Part shown: positions 22,026 through 22,239 of the stretch, piece by piece
How the letters are laid out: the number at the start of each line of letters is the position of its first letter
How positions within the stretch are numbered: position 1 is the first letter of the stretch
Assembly (NCBI GenBank): GCA_900544675.1
Contig: UQVZ01000051.1
Location: forward strand, 1 to 22,239
Length of the DNA: 22,239 bases
Direction: 5' to 3'
DNA from: an uncultured Bacteroides sp.
GTDB lineage: Bacteria; Bacteroidota; Bacteroidia; Bacteroidales; Bacteroidaceae
Translations under genes and position numbers: made by a program
The notes under the pieces: generated by a model
What the model was told of the DNA's origin: nothing
Database searches by the model: none
Seen by the model: the letters and a program-made list of their open reading frames with translations, nothing else

Positions 22026-22045
22026 ATCTTTCGGGTATTAACAAA

Positions 22046-22122
22046 TGACGTAACGCTGCCGGCCACCACGTTCGAGGTATCGCCAAATAACCCAACACAA
22101 AGTGAACCGGCAGGTTACGTCA
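22046..22122. repeat. Inverted repeat TGACGTAAC..TGCCGG
   Basis: TGACGTAAC-GC-TGCCGG (22046-22062) pairs with CCGGCA-G-GTTACGTCA (22107-22122), with a small internal loop. Its right arm overlaps the left arm of the larger structure at 22068-22182, so the two folds exclude each other. Confidence 0.7.
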
Positions 22123-22182
22123 AGGTATAACCTACCCGGTTCATTTACCTTTGTGTTTTTGAAATTGGCGATTTCCGAACGT
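22068..22182. repeat. Long segmented inverted repeat (five paired blocks)
   Basis: Paired blocks from outside inwards: 22068-22074 with 22176-22182 (ACGTTCG), 22079-22086 with 22165-22172 (ATCGCCAA), 22094-22102 with 22149-22157 (AACACAAAG), 22103-22110 with 22136-22143 (TGAACCGG), and 22112-22116 with 22129-22133 (AGGTT). The gaps on the two sides are nearly equal (4/3, 7/7, 0/5, 1/2), so 37 bp pair in order in a 115-bp hairpin. Candidate riboregulator, oriT, recombination site or invertible segment. Confidence 0.75.
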
Positions 22183-22236
22183 CAGTAAATGAACAACATT
22201 ACCACGATGCTATTTGCACCGCTGGCACAAAGGTAA
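22145..22236. repeat. Inverted repeats sharing the TTACCTTTGTG block
   Basis: TTACCTTTGTG (22145-22155) is complementary to 22226-22236, and GTTCATTTAC (22139-22148) to 22185-22194. Both are perfect. Each reuses sequence that also pairs in the larger hairpin, giving at least three alternative folds. Confidence 0.7.
22228..22235 (-). promoter_or_regulatory. Possible -7 element reading toward the 91-residue gene
   Basis: The complement of CAAAGGTA is TACCTTTG, an exact TAnnTTTG. The matching -33 would be beyond the window edge. If used, it gives a leader of about 190 nt holding the nested inverted repeats. Confidence 0.45.
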
Positions 22237-22239
22237 GAA

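Noticed and set aside
22145..22155. Rightward promoter at TACCTTTG (22146-22153)
   Set aside because: The -7 box is exact but no TTTG-like -33 lies 19-21 bp upstream; the sequence is better explained as part of the inverted repeats.

Overview
The window looks like chromosomal DNA of a Bacteroidales bacterium (Bacteroides/Phocaeicola type). The reasons are the promoters (TTTG, about 19-22 bp, then TAnnTTTG, seen before several genes), the near absence of Shine-Dalgarno sequences, the yicC-gmk-nadD gene order, a Bacteroidetes-type tyrosine recombinase, and intergenic spaces full of AT-rich inverted repeats. No species can be named from the sequence alone.

Layout. Positions 1-1442 hold a non-coding AT-rich stretch and a Fic-domain AMP-transferase gene with an 18-bp perfect palindrome in its upstream region. 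Positions 1539-8295 are a drug-efflux locus: an AraC-type regulator transcribed leftward, then rightward genes for a lipoprotein membrane-fusion protein, an RND pump and a TolC-like outer-membrane channel. Positions 8427-11070 carry a small winged-helix protein, an eIF1/SUI1-like protein (leftward), the NADH-sensing repressor Rex, a fumarylacetoacetate-hydrolase-family enzyme and ispF. Positions 11174-14670 are a leftward housekeeping cluster read in the order yicC, gmk, a 60-residue membrane protein, nadD, menA. rmuC (14829-16052, rightward) is transcribed back-to-back with yicC and converges on hisS; a zinc metallopeptidase lies upstream of hisS on the same strand.

Positions 18568-18640 are tRNA-Lys(TTT). 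Directly downstream begins what looks like one end of an integrated element: a tyrosine recombinase with proline in place of the first catalytic arginine, a short RhuM-like protein, a 305-residue protein with an unrecognised N-terminal part joined to a ComF-like phosphoribosyltransferase domain, and a leftward 91-residue protein of unknown function. Upstream of that last gene is a roughly 190-bp region of nested, mutually exclusive inverted repeats. The element runs off the right edge, so its other end and any cargo are not visible.

The housekeeping genes are ordinary. The parts worth a second look are the element (18641-22239), the repeated CGTTACG sites around the integrase start, the folding region at 22046-22236, and the several families of intergenic inverted repeats, some of which contain the stop codons of neighbouring genes.
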